NCBI GenBank assembly: GCA_012729555.1
Contig: JAAYCX010000048.1
Coordinates: forward strand, 1-48,805
From: Acidobacteriota bacterium
GTDB taxonomy: Bacteria; Acidobacteriota; UBA6911
Direction of reading: 5' to 3'
DNA: 48,805 bases
Shown: one piece after another, positions 48,459-48,805 of the stretch
Layout of the letters: each line of letters opens with the position of its first letter
Position numbering within the stretch: position 1 is the first letter of the stretch
Made by a program: the position numbers and the translations under genes
Notes under the pieces: generated by a model
Databases searched by the model: none
The model's input: the letters and a program-made list of their open reading frames with translations, nothing else
Told to the model about the DNA's origin: nothing

Positions 48459-48580
48459 CTTAACCCGCTTCATTCACGAAGTGCACCGAAAACGGCATTG
48501 TAATGCGGTTCTGGCTCCTTGGAAACAAGATTGCGGCGGTGACTTCAGAGAAAACGGTGACCAAGGACCATTGAAATGGG
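48459..48580 (-). repeat. Right copy of the inverted repeat of about 122 bp
   Basis: Reverse complement of the left copy at 46540-46662 with roughly 84 per cent identity by hand alignment, including one single-base gap. The conserved TACAAT is present (48502-48497, minus strand), so any promoter in it would also point into the cassette. Confidence 0.85.
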
Positions 48581-48685
48581 CCCGAATGGACCCAAGAGCA
48601 AATTCAGGCTAACGCCCCGGCGATAATGCGCACACCTCTCCCAGCGTGCCTGTATTCTTTTCCCGGTTTGAGGGATGAAAAGCGT

Positions 48686-48805
48686 TCAGAGCTGCGCGCC
48701 GACTGCGGCGGCGATCGATCGCCAGGCAGACACCCAGGGGCAACTCAAGGGCAGATGAATGACGAGCCTTCGGAATGAACGTTTCACCAGGGCTCCCAGC
48801 TTCAG
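48686..48805 (-). CDS. C-terminal end of a putative transposase (runs off the window)
   Basis: The minus strand is open from the window edge to TGA at 48686-48688, giving 39 residues: VKRSFRRLVIHLPLSCPWVS is followed by AWRSIAAAVGAQL. The Arg-rich strand, then HLP and a Trp-containing helix, recalls the last helix region of IS1380-type DDE transposases. With so little sequence this is only a resemblance, but it fits the accessory setting. Confidence 0.4.
   Translation of the reverse strand: MKLGALVKRSFRRLVIHLPLSCPWVSAWRSIAAAVGAQL

Noticed and set aside
48403-48612. Small plus-strand frame across the palindrome and right repeat
   Set aside because: Consists of repeat sequence read through; no ribosome-binding site or protein-like composition.

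Overview
The window is GC-rich bacterial chromosomal DNA, most likely from a member of the Acidobacteriota or a close relative. The best taxonomic hint is three secreted VWFA-related proteins of the acidobacterial type (9140-11069 and 12481-13515). Gram-negative features agree with this: an OmpA-like peptidoglycan-binding protein, a TonB-C domain protein and a HolC-like clamp-loader subunit. The taxonomic call is inference from gene content; there is no rRNA here.

Layout. (a) 1-1423 looks like the end of an integrated element. It holds a small HTH frame, a CGNR-like zinc-finger gene with its own promoter, short direct repeats and a hairpin, and it stops inside a tRNA-Lys(TTT) gene of which only the 5' half is left. 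(b) 1525-22000 is mostly housekeeping: a DUF4097 protein, purA, trxA, rsmA, RNase J, ftsK, two VWA genes, larE, an acidic LysW-like zinc ribbon, a third VWA gene, a NUDIX hydrolase, metG, a ribBA whose cyclohydrolase half has lost its zinc ligands, plsC, and a minus-strand operon of site-2 protease, scpA, scpB, rluB, ribE and a secreted hypothetical. (c) 22168-29359 is a plus-strand tetrapyrrole operon (ccsA/hemX-like, hemA, hemC, hemD) followed by carB. (d) 29491-30477 encodes a secreted protein of two tandem jacalin-like lectin domains. (e) 30483-42015 is a long minus-strand series: OmpA/PKD outer-membrane protein, secreted Asp-box propeller, an M16-family protein without the zinc motif, a membrane SpoIIE-type phosphatase, phosphoglucose/phosphomannose isomerase, a TonB-C protein and HolC. 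(f) 42293-46427 holds tRNA-Asp, an SDR oxidoreductase, an AI-2E-type permease, an MFS transporter and a cytochrome b5/DUF2231 membrane protein. (g) 46540-48805 is an accessory patch. Inverted copies of a repeat of about 122 bp bracket a DUF1786 gene, a GlcG/HbpS-like gene and a gene remnant; beyond them a probable transposase tail runs off the window.

How the genes work together. The hem genes form one path from glutamyl-tRNA to uroporphyrinogen III, alongside a cytochrome c assembly-type membrane protein. scpA/scpB and ftsK serve chromosome segregation; ribBA and ribE serve riboflavin. The BNR propeller, degenerate M16 protein and SpoIIE phosphatase are tightly packed and may be one envelope or signalling unit. 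No CRISPR array, known defence system or complete prophage is visible. The observations most worth following are the split tRNA-Lys junction, the inverted-repeat cassette, the LysW-like protein with an almost wholly acidic tail, the tandem jacalin lectin and the set of enzyme homologues that lack catalytic residues (RibA half of RibBA, M16, third VWA).
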